DNA of 6,134 bases from Chloroflexota bacterium (lineage in GTDB: Bacteria; Chloroflexota; Dehalococcoidia; GIF9; UBA5629): assembly GCA_026389675.1 (NCBI GenBank), contig JAPLHJ010000175.1, forward strand, positions 1 through 6,134. The letters run 5' to 3'. The notes under the pieces are model-generated. The model was not told the origin of the DNA. It worked only from the letters and a program-made list of their open reading frames with translations, and made no database searches. The position numbers were made by a program, and so were the translations under genes. Shown piece by piece: positions 5,738-6,134 of the stretch (positions within the stretch are counted from its first letter, which is position 1; the number at the start of each line of letters is the position of its first letter).

Positions 5738-6134
5738 ATGTCCGCGAACTGTCAGCCGGATGAAAGAGCAGGGGTTTTGCAGCCGTTAAAATGGTATAAA
5801 GGCCTGTCCGTGAGAGAATTGCGCATGGAAGCTGGAGCCTTTCTTGTGGAGGGTGCCCGCGCCATCAGCCAGTTAGTCAGCAGCCACCCGGGTGAAGTAA
5901 GGGAGATTTTATTCACGACCGAACTGCCAACCCTGTACGAGAAATTCACCAGCCGGCTTGTGACTGAAGGCCAGTTGCGCTCCATCTGTTCCTCCAAGAC
6001 ACCCCAGGGAATTGCCGCGGTTGTACGCATGCCTCACGATATTTATTCTGATAGCCTGCCGGCGGCAACCGGCAGTAAAATCCTGCTCCTCGAAGATATC
6101 CAGGACCCGGGCAATGTCGGCACGCTCATACGCA
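5738..6134 (+). CDS. TrmH/SpoU-family RNA 2'-O-methyltransferase, 3'-truncated by window edge
   Basis: SpoU-family enzymes methylate ribose 2'-OH groups of tRNA or rRNA with S-adenosylmethionine. The frame is open from ATG 5738 to the window end (132 codons). The N-terminal part, WYKGLSVRELRMEAGAFLVEG (residues 19-39), matches the family's substrate-binding region, where a K.R...G.FLVEG pattern is usual. SSKTPQGIAAVVR (87-99) matches the linker before the catalytic knot. LEDIQDPGNVGTLIR (118-132) is SpoU motif 1, with N126 and the catalytic-motif Arg at 132. Motifs 2 and 3 and the knot C-terminus lie beyond the window. The start is uncertain: ATG 5738 has no good Shine-Dalgarno, and TTG 5777 has AGGGG too close. 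The target RNA cannot be told. It lies 21 bp after the PAS-GGDEF gene with no terminator between, so they are probably co-transcribed. Confidence 0.9.
   Translation, partial: MSANCQPDERAGVLQPLKWYKGLSVRELRMEAGAFLVEGARAISQLVSSHPGEVREILFTTELPTLYEKFTSRLVTEGQLRSICSSKTPQGIAAVVRMPHDIYSDSLPAATGSKILLLEDIQDPGNVGTLIR

Noticed and set aside
1..6134. Defence system, mobile element or CRISPR array
   Set aside because: All long ORFs belong to housekeeping, regulatory or signalling families. There are no regularly spaced repeats, transposase, integrase or toxin-antitoxin genes.

Overview
This 6.1-kb window looks like ordinary chromosomal DNA from an anaerobic-type bacterium that makes tetrapyrroles by the C5 (glutamate) route. 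The organism cannot be fixed from the sequence. Moderately GC-rich genes, AT-rich promoter gaps, the hemB-hemL order and a palindromic intergenic repeat would suit a Dehalococcoidia-like Chloroflexota member or a deltaproteobacterial lineage, but that is an inference. No phage, transposon, CRISPR, rRNA or tRNA gene is visible.

Layout, left to right. A 5'-truncated hemB (zinc-type porphobilinogen synthase) is followed 6 bp later by complete hemL (glutamate-1-semialdehyde aminomutase); this is the end of a haem/corrinoid precursor operon. A weak hairpin and a degenerate palindromic repeat fill the convergent gap to ridA (minus strand, enamine/imine deaminase). ridA is divergent from a TetR-family regulator gene. 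Their promoters overlap and share a tandem ATGTTAC repeat, which suggests that the regulator controls itself and ridA. The TetR gene converges on an RhlE-like DEAD-box RNA helicase gene (minus strand, TTG start). A 224-bp AT-rich gap with back-to-back promoters then separates the helicase from a cytoplasmic PAS-GGDEF protein. Last, 21 bp downstream, is the 5' part of a TrmH/SpoU-family RNA 2'-O-methyltransferase gene that runs off the window.

How the genes work together: HemL and HemB catalyse consecutive steps (glutamate-1-semialdehyde to 5-aminolevulinate to porphobilinogen). RidA detoxifies reactive enamines released by PLP enzymes, so its position beside the PLP enzyme HemL is suggestive but not proof of a link. 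The helicase and methyltransferase both act on RNA. The PAS-GGDEF protein is a signalling enzyme whose GTP-binding residues differ from canonical diguanylate cyclases at several positions; this is the most interesting point in the window. I found no convincing new multi-gene system.
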